DNA of 64,000 nt from Luteolibacter pohnpeiensis. GTDB taxonomy: Bacteria; Verrucomicrobiota; Verrucomicrobiia; Verrucomicrobiales; Akkermansiaceae. A program made the position numbers and the translations under genes. The stretch covers positions 103,024-167,023 of the forward strand of contig NZ_JAENIJ010000008.1 of the NCBI RefSeq assembly GCF_016595435.1. The letters are read 5' to 3'. This document shows, piece after piece, positions 26,392 to 35,809 of the stretch. Each line of letters begins with the position of its first letter. The stretch's first letter is position 1. Under the pieces are notes generated by a model. That model was not told where the DNA came from. It ran no database searches and worked only from the letters and a program-made list of their open reading frames with translations.

Positions 26392-29300
26392 ATGAAACGA
26401 AAACGCTCCTTCCTTTTTGCATTGGCCGCATCCATAGGTGCTTTGCCAAGTGTTACCCAAGCGGTCGAGCATGGTGGCTTTATTGTAACACAGCTCAACA
26501 CTGGTAACGATAATCTTACCTCTGCGACTGCCTCGATCTCGTTGGCAGTGAAACCCGGATCCACCGCCAACTTCAACTACGTGGAGAATGCGAACCGCGG
26601 TGATTATGACTCAATCTACAGTGCAGATCGTGCATCAGATCCTCTGAACGGAATTTTGATCTCCTGTGTATCGCAAAATTCACGGAATAATGTATCTGGT
26701 GGTGGGGTTGATGGGATTTCCTATGGAACCAGTGCGGTTGAGTATGGTGCTGCGGGATTTTACATTCCGGTATCGGCTGCGGACGGCAGCGCGGAGGCAG
26801 GTGGCGGTGAGTTTAATATGAATGTGGCAGCTGCCTATTTTCCGCATTCTGAAGGCTGGCTGGCTGGACATGCCACCAACCACTCCACAGGAAATGGCCT
26901 TGCGTTGACCGACATGATCTCTTCTCCGGGAGTTAATCTCGGATATGAATTCATTGATACTTCTGCAGCAGGTATTTCCACGGTGAATCTAACAAAACTT
27001 CACACTCGCGGAGTGGCTGCGACTGCGGATAACGGTGTGCTGCTTGTTACCGGGGGTAAAAATGAGGACAACTATGCGATGTCTCGTCCAAATGCCGACG
27101 GGTCATTTACGCTCAGTATCAAGGATAACGGTGCCACATCCGCTCTCGGATATGAGCAAGATGGAGTGGCATTTGTCTATATCCCTTTGGCTGCAGTTGG
27201 TCAAAGCCAGGTCGTGGCTGTTGGCCGGATACTGAGTGGCGGTGCTTCTCAAATTGCATCCGGTGATTTTACGATCACCAAGCAAGGTGTCGGGGAGTGG
27301 TTGCTCAAAATTCCAGGAATGAATGATCAGTCTGGAACACTCATTGTTTCTCCTGAAGGGGGGTATCCTGTTAGCACGGTGGAACCCTTGCCAAGCAATG
27401 TGAATAACTTCGCGAGCTATGAATGGGATGATGCTCTTGGTGGTTGGTTGATCCAGAGCCGCGATGTTCCGACAGCGACTTTGGAAGACGGACTGACGGA
27501 TGATGAGGCGATGTTCAGCTTCGCGTTCTTCTCAACAGAAGCCGCAACACCAGCTCCAGATATTTCTCTGACCAGCCCTATCAATGGTGCGGTCGTGAAT
27601 GTTGGTGAATCGATTGCATTCGCTGCAACAGTCTCCGCTGATACGACGAAAGTGGACTTCTATCTGAATGGATTGCTCATCGGAAGTGATGACTCGGCTC
27701 CGTTTGAAATCAATCACACCGTGAATCAAGTGGGTGATCTGATGGTGGAAGCAGTTGCCACCAGTTCCGATGGGGCGATGGGTGATGCCGCTCGTGTATC
27801 GATCTATTCGGAACCAAGAACGCCAATGGCTACGGGATCCGCAGTAGCGATTTTTGATGGTGGTGATGCAGATGCCGATCTTGAGACGCCAAGTCTTTCC
27901 CCGAACTGGCAAATACTGAAAAGCACACCATCTCCTCTAGATTTCAGCAATCCCGGAACCGTATCCGGTTTCCCGGCTGTTCGCATCAATGGGGCATCTG
28001 TAGCTTACAATTCGGGCCTAATGCTGGGTGCGAACTATGGTGGTGAGAATTTCACCGATCCTGAGAATCGTGGTGCGGCAGACAATATCGTCGCCCCCTA
28101 CAATGATGGCGGTAATTATTCAGTCGCTGTGATGGATAATGCGGGTCCTGCAGCTGAAGTGCTTGCAACGCAACCCGAGTCTTCGAGCTTTTCGCTCGCC
28201 TACTTCCCTTACTCAGAGGGCTGGATTGGAGGTAACATTGATGCAGGTGGTCAGGTCATTGCTGGAAGCTCCAACTTGCCGGATGGGGTGACCATTACCA
28301 ATCCATCCGCTGGTGTTTACTACATCGACGGCTTGCCTGATGGAGGGAACATGATCGCGACAACGATTGGTTCGGCTTCTAACAACTTTGCATCGATCGG
28401 GCGTAGCGGAAGAACTTGGATTGTTCGCAGTTATGATAGCAGTCAGAACTTGGAAAACGATGCTTTCGCGTTCCTATACGTGCCAAATACGGTCCAGCAC
28501 ATGTTCAGTGGCAGCGTTGCTGCTGATGGAACTCTGGAAGCGCTCAATCCTGAACTTGCCGCAGTGGGGGCTACTATCGTCGCAGGTTCGGATGGATATG
28601 AGATCACGTTTGGGGATGGGACATCGATCAATCCATCCAACTATGCATTGTTGGTCACTTCGGACTTCAACAAAGGCAATGGTGGTGACAACGTTTACGC
28701 CTACTCTGCGAAGGGGAATGCTTTCGTGGTTTTCTCACAAGATTTACCCAATTTGTCGGGTAAAAATCAATTGAGTTCAGGTTTCCGCTTCCTGGCAACT
28801 CCACTCTCTCCGACTGGCGTTGAAGAGAGTGAAGTCGTCATCGCTTCTACAAAGCCTTTGGTCACTGAAGGCGATGAAGATCATGCATTGACCTTCGAAC
28901 TGACTCGTTTTGGTGATGTTTCTTCTCCTCTAACAGTTGGCTTCACGACCAGCGGCGAAGCAACACGCGGATCGGACTATTCTGTATCTGGAAGCACCGT
29001 AACGTTCGAGGCTGGATCAAATACCGCCACACTCACCTTGAATGTCTTGGAAGATGTCATCTACGAAACCGATGAATCGGTGGTGGTCACGTTAACCGAA
29101 GGCAGTGGCTATAGTTTGGGTTCATCTTATTCGGCTACTGCTGCGATAAGAAATATCGCCTCGTTGATCAAAACGACGACCGTCAGCTTCCAGGAAGGTG
29201 TCGATGGCTACACCGGTGAGTTTGACAAGCGGATTGGTAGCGACGGTACGAACGAATTAGGAACGGCTGTTGCGTCCTACTACTTGGATGGTTTTCCAGG

Positions 29301-30699
29301 TCATGCGAGCAGCCCTGACATCAACGGGATTATCCGTTTTGATAACCTCATCGGAACCGGTGAAGGACAAATTCCACCAGGTGCAACCGTTGTGAAGGCA
29401 GAGTTGATGCTAACCACAGCAGGAGGTGCAAATTCAATGTCTGGCGGTCCATATGTCATTGATCGTCTGATTGATCCTGTCACCGCAGAGACTACCTACG
29501 ATGACCTTAGTGCTGGTGCTGGCTTCGAAGGTGCCCGTGGCGCGGGTGCTGGATTCCTGGTGTCTGCATATGGTTCGATGACGATTAACACCGTTGAGGT
29601 GGCTGATATCACATCGATCGTTCGCGAATGGGCAACGGGAGCAGACAATTATGGTGTTGGCATTTTCACCGGCGGAACTTCCGATGGTTGGGAATACTGC
29701 ACGGTTGGTAATACCAATCCAGTATTGAGGCCTAAGCTTGTGGTTTCTTATGTCATGGAAGAAACCAAGAGCTACACCTTCAATGCCGATGTCTCTGCGC
29801 TTCTGACGGGGCAGGCAGATACGCAAGATGGTTCTACGCTGGCATTCGGTTTCCTGGATCTTGTCGGCGGGGCCACGCAGGAGGCTTTGTTGCATTTCCC
29901 TGTCGAGTTTGGTGATCTGGAAGGTCAAATCCCTGCCGACGAGGAAATCGTGAAAGCTGAGTTGGTGCTAACGACCGTAACACCGGGTCCTAGTGAAGAG
30001 GGTGAGGGAAGTGCGAATTCTCGCTCGCCAGGTCCGATCGCAGTTCACCGTATGCTCGTCGATTGGGATGTCACCAGCACCTTTGGTGCAGACGGTCCTG
30101 TGGTGGATCAAGATATTACGAGTGCGATCAGTCGCGCTACCGGTCTTGGTGAGAGCAGTGCCGCGACCTTTGATGTCACCTTGCCTGTTCAAAGCTGGCG
30201 TGGTGGGGAGCCGAACTACGGTCTCAACATCAAACCGGAAACCACCGATGGCTGGCAGATGTACATGCCTGGGACCATGGCCACGACCCTGGCTCCGGTT
30301 CTTCGAGTGATCACCGCCAAAGTTGATACTACGACACCAGATCCATCAGCATTTGAACAATGGGCCGCTAACAATGGGCTTAGTGGTGCTAGTGTTACCT
30401 CTGATTCAGATTCCGATGGTATCACCGACTTGCTAGAGTATGCCCTTGGACTGGACCCGATGGTCGCAAGCTCCTTGCCACAACCTGTCATGGCTGGCGA
30501 TTCGATGTCACTCACCTTCATCAAAGGTGCTGAGGCAGCAGCGGATGCAAAATTGACCTATGAGTTGCAAAGCAGTTCGGATCTTACGAATTGGACCACA
30601 GCTACAGCTACGGTCAATGATACAACTGAGATCTCGATTGATATCACACCGGATCAAGCCAAAAGCTTCTTCCGTCTCAATGTGATCTATACTGAGTAA
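26392..30699 (+). CDS. Large exported multi-domain beta-protein
   Basis: A 1435-residue secreted protein. The signal peptide is residues 1-24. Two related modules, each of about 330 residues, follow (about 25-385 and 475-810); both hold the string SEGW (AAYFPHSEGWLAGH and LAYFPYSEGWIGGN). Between them is a bacterial Ig-like domain (about 391-470). Next are a Calx-beta domain (about 815-920) and two DNRLRE/CBM96-like domains (about 927-1120 and 1124-1310). The tail has DSDSDGITDLLEYALGLDP, a calcium-binding-like motif common at the ends of Verrucomicrobiota exported proteins. It probably binds a surface or polysaccharide. The ATG at 26392 gives a clean signal; an in-frame start 24 codons upstream does not. 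Confidence 0.84.
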   Translation: MKRKRSFLFALAASIGALPSVTQAVEHGGFIVTQLNTGNDNLTSATASISLAVKPGSTANFNYVENANRGDYDSIYSADRASDPLNGILISCVSQNSRNNVSGGGVDGISYGTSAVEYGAAGFYIPVSAADGSAEAGGGEFNMNVAAAYFPHSEGWLAGHATNHSTGNGLALTDMISSPGVNLGYEFIDTSAAGISTVNLTKLHTRGVAATADNGVLLVTGGKNEDNYAMSRPNADGSFTLSIKDNGATSALGYEQDGVAFVYIPLAAVGQSQVVAVGRILSGGASQIASGDFTITKQGVGEWLLKIPGMNDQSGTLIVSPEGGYPVSTVEPLPSNVNNFASYEWDDALGGWLIQSRDVPTATLEDGLTDDEAMFSFAFFSTEAATPAPDISLTSPINGAVVNVGESIAFAATVSADTTKVDFYLNGLLIGSDDSAPFEINHTVNQVGDLMVEAVATSSDGAMGDAARVSIYSEPRTPMATGSAVAIFDGGDADADLETPSLSPNWQILKSTPSPLDFSNPGTVSGFPAVRINGASVAYNSGLMLGANYGGENFTDPENRGAADNIVAPYNDGGNYSVAVMDNAGPAAEVLATQPESSSFSLAYFPYSEGWIGGNIDAGGQVIAGSSNLPDGVTITNPSAGVYYIDGLPDGGNMIATTIGSASNNFASIGRSGRTWIVRSYDSSQNLENDAFAFLYVPNTVQHMFSGSVAADGTLEALNPELAAVGATIVAGSDGYEITFGDGTSINPSNYALLVTSDFNKGNGGDNVYAYSAKGNAFVVFSQDLPNLSGKNQLSSGFRFLATPLSPTGVEESEVVIASTKPLVTEGDEDHALTFELTRFGDVSSPLTVGFTTSGEATRGSDYSVSGSTVTFEAGSNTATLTLNVLEDVIYETDESVVVTLTEGSGYSLGSSYSATAAIRNIASLIKTTTVSFQEGVDGYTGEFDKRIGSDGTNELGTAVASYYLDGFPGHASSPDINGIIRFDNLIGTGEGQIPPGATVVKAELMLTTAGGANSMSGGPYVIDRLIDPVTAETTYDDLSAGAGFEGARGAGAGFLVSAYGSMTINTVEVADITSIVREWATGADNYGVGIFTGGTSDGWEYCTVGNTNPVLRPKLVVSYVMEETKSYTFNADVSALLTGQADTQDGSTLAFGFLDLVGGATQEALLHFPVEFGDLEGQIPADEEIVKAELVLTTVTPGPSEEGEGSANSRSPGPIAVHRMLVDWDVTSTFGADGPVVDQDITSAISRATGLGESSAATFDVTLPVQSWRGGEPNYGLNIKPETTDGWQMYMPGTMATTLAPVLRVITAKVDTTTPDPSAFEQWAANNGLSGASVTSDSDSDGITDLLEYALGLDPMVASSLPQPVMAGDSMSLTFIKGAEAAADAKLTYELQSSSDLTNWTTATATVNDTTEISIDITPDQAKSFFRLNVIYTE

Positions 30700-30723
30700 C
30701 TTAGATCAATCACTCGTTTCGTG

Positions 30724-30756
30724 GCGGCCATCCCATTGCGGGGTGGCCGCTTTTTT
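30724..30756 (+). terminator. Intrinsic terminator of the large exported-protein gene
   Basis: GCGGCCATCCC (30724-30734) pairs with GGGGTGGCCGC (30740-30750), with a single G-U pair, and is followed by six T. It lies 25 nt past the stop codon. The 122 nt from here to the next gene's end show nothing further. Confidence 0.88.
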
Positions 30757-30878
30757 ATAGATCCAGCTCCTGTGACACCTTGGTCACAATTGCCATTCTG
30801 GGTGGACTCCACTCTCTAAATATTGATCCATTCGCCCGTCGCGACACGACAGGGCAGTCCGCCTGAGATGCTCCGGGA

Positions 30879-31406
30879 TTAATGGGTTTTTCCAGCGAGA
30901 TGATCAGGCGGGCTGCTTTTTGTTTCAGTTGAAACCGGATCAGCCTCAGACGGTATCGTCGTCGTTTCGGACTTATGTTCCAAAGTCGATGAGGTAAGCA
31001 AATCGTCAGCGTAAAATGGTTTGGTTCGGATGCCACGAATCATCCAAAGAGCCGGGAAGTAGCTAGCAAATGCCAACACGATCGCTCCGGATAGAATAAT
31101 CAGAGTCATATTCGGCAATCCATCGGCAATCTCGGATTTGTGAAGAGCATATAAAATGCAACTCGTTCCGATCCATATGAAGAACGAGGACACCCGGAGC
31201 GACACTTGCCGCGTAAGGATGCGCTTGCGCTGGTATTCAGGTAAAAAGCAGGCAACGAGGAAAAAACTAAAAGCTGCGTAATAAAGGCTGGCAACCACAT
31301 TCCATGGATGGCTGATGGGAATCAGCGCGGTGGCCAGGATCCATCCAGCGAATCCGCCGATGACTACTGGGATCTGCTGGTAGGTTTTGGTGGCTAGCAA
31401 TTTCAT
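30879..31406 (-). CDS. Four-helix membrane protein of unknown function
   Basis: A 175-residue protein that I do not recognise. Four hydrophobic segments are seen (about 11-30, 34-53, 65-86, 92-115), followed by a polar Ser/Thr/Glu-rich tail of about 60 residues. No cofactor or catalytic motif is apparent. The ATG at 31404-31406 (complement) is chosen over a start 12 codons further up. It is the last gene of a minus-strand run Ppx, PPK1, PNPOx-like, this gene, with short gaps of about 13 nt, so it is probably co-transcribed with polyphosphate genes. Confidence 0.68.
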   Translation of the reverse strand: MKLLATKTYQQIPVVIGGFAGWILATALIPISHPWNVVASLYYAAFSFFLVACFLPEYQRKRILTRQVSLRVSSFFIWIGTSCILYALHKSEIADGLPNMTLIILSGAIVLAFASYFPALWMIRGIRTKPFYADDLLTSSTLEHKSETTTIPSEADPVSTETKSSPPDHLAGKTH

Positions 31407-31419
31407 GCGAAGTGTTCTG

Positions 31420-31977
31420 TTAGATTTCAGAAGGAGGATCAAAGGCGGGTAGGCCGTCGATGCTTGATCGGTTTTTCGTGGAGCGGTATTCTACCAAGCC
31501 GTCCTTGCCTTTGTTGGCGGCCCATTTATCCAAAGTTTCCCTAGGTTCCACATAATCGAAATATGGAATGGAGTAGCCGCATGAATCGGAAACACGTTCG
31601 ACCAGAATGCGCACTATGGATCGGGTTCCTGGGTTTTCAGGGAAGTGCGAAATCAATCGCTCGAACTCAGGATCACCGGACTCAACTACAGTCCCCGTAC
31701 CATGCAATCGGACGATTTTTGGCGGGCCCTCAAACGCACAAAACATGATCACGATGCGGCCGTTTTCGCGCAAGTGAGCGGCGGTTTCCGCGCCGCTGCC
31801 GGTGTAATCGAGATAAGCAACTTCAAGTGGCCCTAGAATGCGGAAACTATCACCGCCTTTTGGCGAGACATTGACGTGTCCGCTGCTGGATAGCGGAGAG
31901 GTCCCAACGAAAAAGATTTTTTGCAGGCCAATCCATTCGGCCAATTTTACATCAATGTCCTCAAGTTTCTTGCTCAT
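31420..31977 (-). CDS. Pyridoxamine 5'-phosphate oxidase-like flavin protein
   Basis: A 185-residue protein with the split-barrel FMN-binding fold of the PNPOx-like family. Marker strings are IFFVGTSPLSSSGHVNVSPKGG, LDYTGSGAETAAHLRENGRIVIMF and IVRLHGTGTVVES. It lacks the C-terminal dimer part of true PdxH, so it is better seen as an F420/FMN-type oxidoreductase-like protein than as the vitamin B6 enzyme. It lies 12 nt after ppk1 and 13 nt before a membrane-protein gene on the same strand. Confidence 0.84.
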   Translation of the reverse strand: MSKKLEDIDVKLAEWIGLQKIFFVGTSPLSSSGHVNVSPKGGDSFRILGPLEVAYLDYTGSGAETAAHLRENGRIVIMFCAFEGPPKIVRLHGTGTVVESGDPEFERLISHFPENPGTRSIVRILVERVSDSCGYSIPYFDYVEPRETLDKWAANKGKDGLVEYRSTKNRSSIDGLPAFDPPSEI

Positions 31978-31989
31978 TTCGTCAATGGG

Positions 31990-34089
31990 TTAGTCCGCAG
32001 GTACATGCGGTTCAAAGGTCATGGATCTTTCATGTTCCCGGGCTTTCGCAGCTTTGCGCGCTTGTTGATAGAAGTGCTCCTGAACGCGGAAGGCCTTCTT
32101 GCCACGCTCCTTGGTAAGGCGCTGTGAAGTGCCATCTGGTAGCAGGCGGGAAGCTTGCACGTTGTCCATGAAATAGGAATCGAGAATGCGGATGAGGCGT
32201 CGCTTTGAAGCTGCGTGCTCGATGGGGATCATGAGCTCGACCCGTTTTTCCAAGTTGCGGATCATCCAGTCCGCAGAAGCGATGTAGACTTCAGAATCTC
32301 CACCCTGATGAAAATAGAACAGTCGCGCGTGTTCCAGAAATCGATCGATGACGGAAATGACTTCGATGTTTTTTGAGAACTTTGGATCACCTGGTTTCAG
32401 GCAGCAAATCCCGCGGACATTGAGTTTGATTTCCACTCCAGCTTGAGATGCCGCGTAGAGGGCGCTGATGATATCTGGATCCTGCAGCGAGTTTACTTTG
32501 GCAATGATACGGGCGGTGAGTCCTTGGCTGGCGCGTTCCGTTTCTCCGGCGATGAGATCGAGAAGTTTCGGTTTCATCGCGTTCGGTGCAGGCACGAGCC
32601 TCTGGAATCGGATCAGCTTGGATCTGCCTGTGACGGCATTGAAAAACAACGATGCATCGTTTCCATAATCCGCCTTACAGGTTAGATAGGATAAATCGGT
32701 GTAAAGCCGGGATGTCGATTCGTTGTAATTCCCGGTTCCAAGGTGAAGATAGCGGCGAAGGTGACCGGACTCACGTCGGACAATGAGTAGAATTTTCGCA
32801 TGCGTCTTGAGCCCTTTCACGCCGTAGACGATTTGGACGCCAGCCCGCTGAAGCTCGTCAGCCCGGGTTAGGTTTCTGGCTTCGTCAAAGCGTGCTTTGA
32901 GCTCAACCAAGGCAGTGACATGTTTGCCATTTTCCGCAGCACGGATCAATGCATCCACGATACGAGAACGTCGTGCAGTGCGGTAGAGGACCTGCTTGAT
33001 CGCGATAACGTCGGGGTCGACGGCTGCTTCTTCGATCAGGCGGAGCACCGGCTCAAATGATTCGTAGGGATGGAATAACAGCACATCGCCAGCCGCGATC
33101 GTCTCGAACATGGATGCGCCTGGCGTGATGGCTGGTGAGTTTTGCGGCGGCCAATCGATGTCGCGCAGATGGTCGAAACCAGGCACGGCGACAATGTCCA
33201 TGAATGCAGCCAGCCCAGGAGGTCCATCGATTCGATAAACATCCTGAGGGGTTGTGCCGGTGACGATTTGAATGATCCGTGCAAGATCGCGCGGTGCGTT
33301 CGAGCGGAGTTCCAACCGAACCGTGCCGGCAAATTTGCGGGCTGTTAGAACATCTTCCATGTTCTCCGAAAGATCGATTGTCTGGTCTTCTTCCTGCACG
33401 GCGATGTCTCCATTCCGCGTCACGCGAAAGGCGGTTGTCGCGTTGACCAGTTCACCGGGAAACAGCTGGTCCGCATGGAGGGCGACGACATCTTCGATGA
33501 GAAGGTAGTCGAAGTTGTTCTCCTCATTCGTAACCGGGACACGGCGGCCGATCATTTCAGGAATCGGAATCAGCGCGTGGCGGATTTTGCCGGTTTCCGG
33601 GTCGAACAGGCGGCAGGCGATGATGATCTGAAGTGCGGGCACGATCGGGCATGTCCCATCGGCATCCACTGCGAGCGGTGTGAGGAGGGAGAAAATCGCG
33701 TCTTCGAAAACAGCGGCGATGTAGGCGGACTGTGCTGGATTGAGATCGGCTGGCCGCAGTTTACGAATGCCAGCCTTTTCCAGTTCCGGCAGGAGCGTTT
33801 GGTTGAGCAGCTCGTATTGTGCGGCGCTCATTTCCAGAATGCGGCTGCGAATCGCGGCGAGATTTTTAGCCGGAGTGAGGCCTGATGCATCGCTCGTCTT
33901 GCGACCGCTGCGGCGCAACAAACTGAGACCGCCCACACGAACCTGGAAAAATTCGTCGAGGTTTGAGGCGGTGATCGCAAGAAACTTCAACCGTTCTAAC
34001 AAGGGAACATCCGGCCGCAATGCCTCGTTGAGCACGCGTTGATTGAACTCAAGCCAGGAAAGCTCGCGATTGAGATAGGGGACGGTCAT
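31990..34089 (-). CDS. ppk1: Polyphosphate kinase 1
   Basis: PPK1 reversibly moves the gamma-phosphate of ATP onto polyphosphate. The 699-residue length is typical. The N-terminal domain opens LNRELSWLEFNQRVLNEA. The autophosphorylated histidine is His430 in GLKTHAKILL, and the second conserved histidine is His588 in LEHARLFYFHQGG. The strings TGNYNESTSRLYTDLS and SADWMIRNLEKRVELMIPI are family hallmarks. It comes 39 nt after the Ppx/GppA homologue and is followed closely by the PNPOx-like gene, so it forms a polyphosphate operon. Confidence 0.96.
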   Translation of the reverse strand: MTVPYLNRELSWLEFNQRVLNEALRPDVPLLERLKFLAITASNLDEFFQVRVGGLSLLRRSGRKTSDASGLTPAKNLAAIRSRILEMSAAQYELLNQTLLPELEKAGIRKLRPADLNPAQSAYIAAVFEDAIFSLLTPLAVDADGTCPIVPALQIIIACRLFDPETGKIRHALIPIPEMIGRRVPVTNEENNFDYLLIEDVVALHADQLFPGELVNATTAFRVTRNGDIAVQEEDQTIDLSENMEDVLTARKFAGTVRLELRSNAPRDLARIIQIVTGTTPQDVYRIDGPPGLAAFMDIVAVPGFDHLRDIDWPPQNSPAITPGASMFETIAAGDVLLFHPYESFEPVLRLIEEAAVDPDVIAIKQVLYRTARRSRIVDALIRAAENGKHVTALVELKARFDEARNLTRADELQRAGVQIVYGVKGLKTHAKILLIVRRESGHLRRYLHLGTGNYNESTSRLYTDLSYLTCKADYGNDASLFFNAVTGRSKLIRFQRLVPAPNAMKPKLLDLIAGETERASQGLTARIIAKVNSLQDPDIISALYAASQAGVEIKLNVRGICCLKPGDPKFSKNIEVISVIDRFLEHARLFYFHQGGDSEVYIASADWMIRNLEKRVELMIPIEHAASKRRLIRILDSYFMDNVQASRLLPDGTSQRLTKERGKKAFRVQEHFYQQARKAAKAREHERSMTFEPHVPAD

Positions 34090-34128
34090 GCGGAACGGTG
34101 AAAGATGTTAGATGAAAGGGATTTTGGT

Positions 34129-35700
34129 TCAGCTGTCTTCTTCAATGACCACGGCCAGGCCGAATGTTTGTTCAAAGAGGTCTGCCTTGGCGTCCATCGC
34201 CAGGCGTTCGACTGCGGCATCAGCCAGGCCGGGGAGGCGGATGACGAGTTTGCCGTGTTCACGTTTAAGTTCAATCTGATTCACGCGCTGGACGTGCGTG
34301 CGCTCCAGAGCGTCTGCGACGCGCAGCAGCGATGCGAGTTTGGAAACCCGGATGCGATCGTCGATACACAGAGCCGCGTAGCTGCGGTGCTCCGGCTTGG
34401 GCCCGGAATGCCGGTGGTGGCGTGCGACCAGCGCGACGATGGTGATATCGAGACGGTCCAGACCGAAGATCTCGGAGTTGAGAATGATATATTCCGAATG
34501 CTTGTGGTGGGCGCGAGGGCTGATGTAGGTGCCCACTTCGTGAAGGATGGCAGCGACCTGGAGCAAGAGCGCATCGTGTTCGGTCATTTGATGCAGATCC
34601 GCCAAATCGTTGAAAAACTTGGCGCACAAGTTGGCGACATGCTCGCCGTGGCTGGCGTCCGATTGATAGCGCGCGGCGAGGATGCGTGCGGAGCGCACGA
34701 CTTCATCCGCGAAGGTTCCTGTTAGATTTTGTGAGACAAGCAGATCGTGCAGCAGGCCGTGCTCGTATTCGCTGAAAGGAATTTGCAAATCCGGCAGCTT
34801 CAGCGTTTCGGCGATGGCCAGGTTGATTTCCAGTGATGGGACCAGGGCTTCGGCCGTTTGATAATCGAGCTGGAAGCGTTTCACCAACTCCACATCGGTT
34901 AGGCTGGCGGCTTCATTGGTGACCTGCCGTAGTGTTTTCACCGAGCAGGCTTTGCCGGATTTCGTGAGTGATGGAGCCACGGATTGGATTTCATAGCCAA
35001 TCGAGATCAGGCCTTCGATTTCGACATCGGAATAATCAAAGCGAAGCTGGCCCAAGTTTCCCGAAGCATGCTCGCGGATGACGCGAATGAAGCCGGGTCC
35101 TTCCGAATGCGAGCCATCGATCGCTTCCCGGGTGCGGTGGGTGCCGAGCCGGTAGGACGTGTAGCGGCTGATTCTGCCATTCTGAAACAAAAGCGCGCGG
35201 GTATTGCCCGGTCCGACGTGGACGACCAGGGTATTCTGGTCGTGCATGGCCGGCAGATCCTGCAATCTTCTTCGGGTTTTTAGGTAGATCAGGCGTGTCA
35301 TTTCCCCGTCATCAATCGTATTGATGCGGAGCCCGCAGGCGATGCGGATGCGGTTCATCACGATGTCTTGGTTCGCGGCCTCAGCGAGAATGTTTGAGGC
35401 TACGGCGCGGGTGAAGTCGCTACCATCATATCCCAGCTCGACCAGCGAGCGTTGGTAGCCTTTGATGATGGAGACGATGCGTTCCGTGGTTTGGGCGCTG
35501 ACGCTGCCATTTTTGAAAATGTCGTGGGCGAGCGGAGCTGGTTGCTCAAGGAAATCGATCGGGACGAGCGTGTGATCTTCGCGAAATTCAGCCACCATCA
35601 TGGACACCGAACTGGCTCCAATGTGGAGGGCGGTTTGCAGCGTGACGGCTGCTGACGCCGTTTTATCCGGGAGGTCGTTCGATTTCGTCGCTGGCGGCAT
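34129..35700 (-). CDS. Ppx/GppA phosphatase homologue with altered phosphate loops
   Basis: A 523-residue member of the exopolyphosphatase/guanosine pentaphosphatase family: an ASKHA-type N-terminal part (about 20-320) and a C-terminal HD-like helical part (LLLQVAAILHEVGTYISP, HHKHSEYIILNS). The catalytic Glu is kept (IDDGEMTRLIY, Glu133). The two phosphate loops are unusual: the first reads LHIGASSVSMMV and the second VVHVGPGNTRALL, with His26 and His161 where active enzymes have Asp, and the Glu after the second loop is Arg. Activity may therefore be lost or changed. It is the first gene of the ppk1 operon and is divergent from ppk2. Confidence 0.86.
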   Translation of the reverse strand: MPPATKSNDLPDKTASAAVTLQTALHIGASSVSMMVAEFREDHTLVPIDFLEQPAPLAHDIFKNGSVSAQTTERIVSIIKGYQRSLVELGYDGSDFTRAVASNILAEAANQDIVMNRIRIACGLRINTIDDGEMTRLIYLKTRRRLQDLPAMHDQNTLVVHVGPGNTRALLFQNGRISRYTSYRLGTHRTREAIDGSHSEGPGFIRVIREHASGNLGQLRFDYSDVEIEGLISIGYEIQSVAPSLTKSGKACSVKTLRQVTNEAASLTDVELVKRFQLDYQTAEALVPSLEINLAIAETLKLPDLQIPFSEYEHGLLHDLLVSQNLTGTFADEVVRSARILAARYQSDASHGEHVANLCAKFFNDLADLHQMTEHDALLLQVAAILHEVGTYISPRAHHKHSEYIILNSEIFGLDRLDITIVALVARHHRHSGPKPEHRSYAALCIDDRIRVSKLASLLRVADALERTHVQRVNQIELKREHGKLVIRLPGLADAAVERLAMDAKADLFEQTFGLAVVIEEDS

Positions 35701-35809
35701 CCATTGATAAAACTGCGGACTAGCTCATTTTCAATCCCGAAATCGGTGACAAATCTGCTTTGGGCGAGACTTCGCTTGTCAAAAATGCGGAGTGGAGGGA
35801 TAACTCTTC

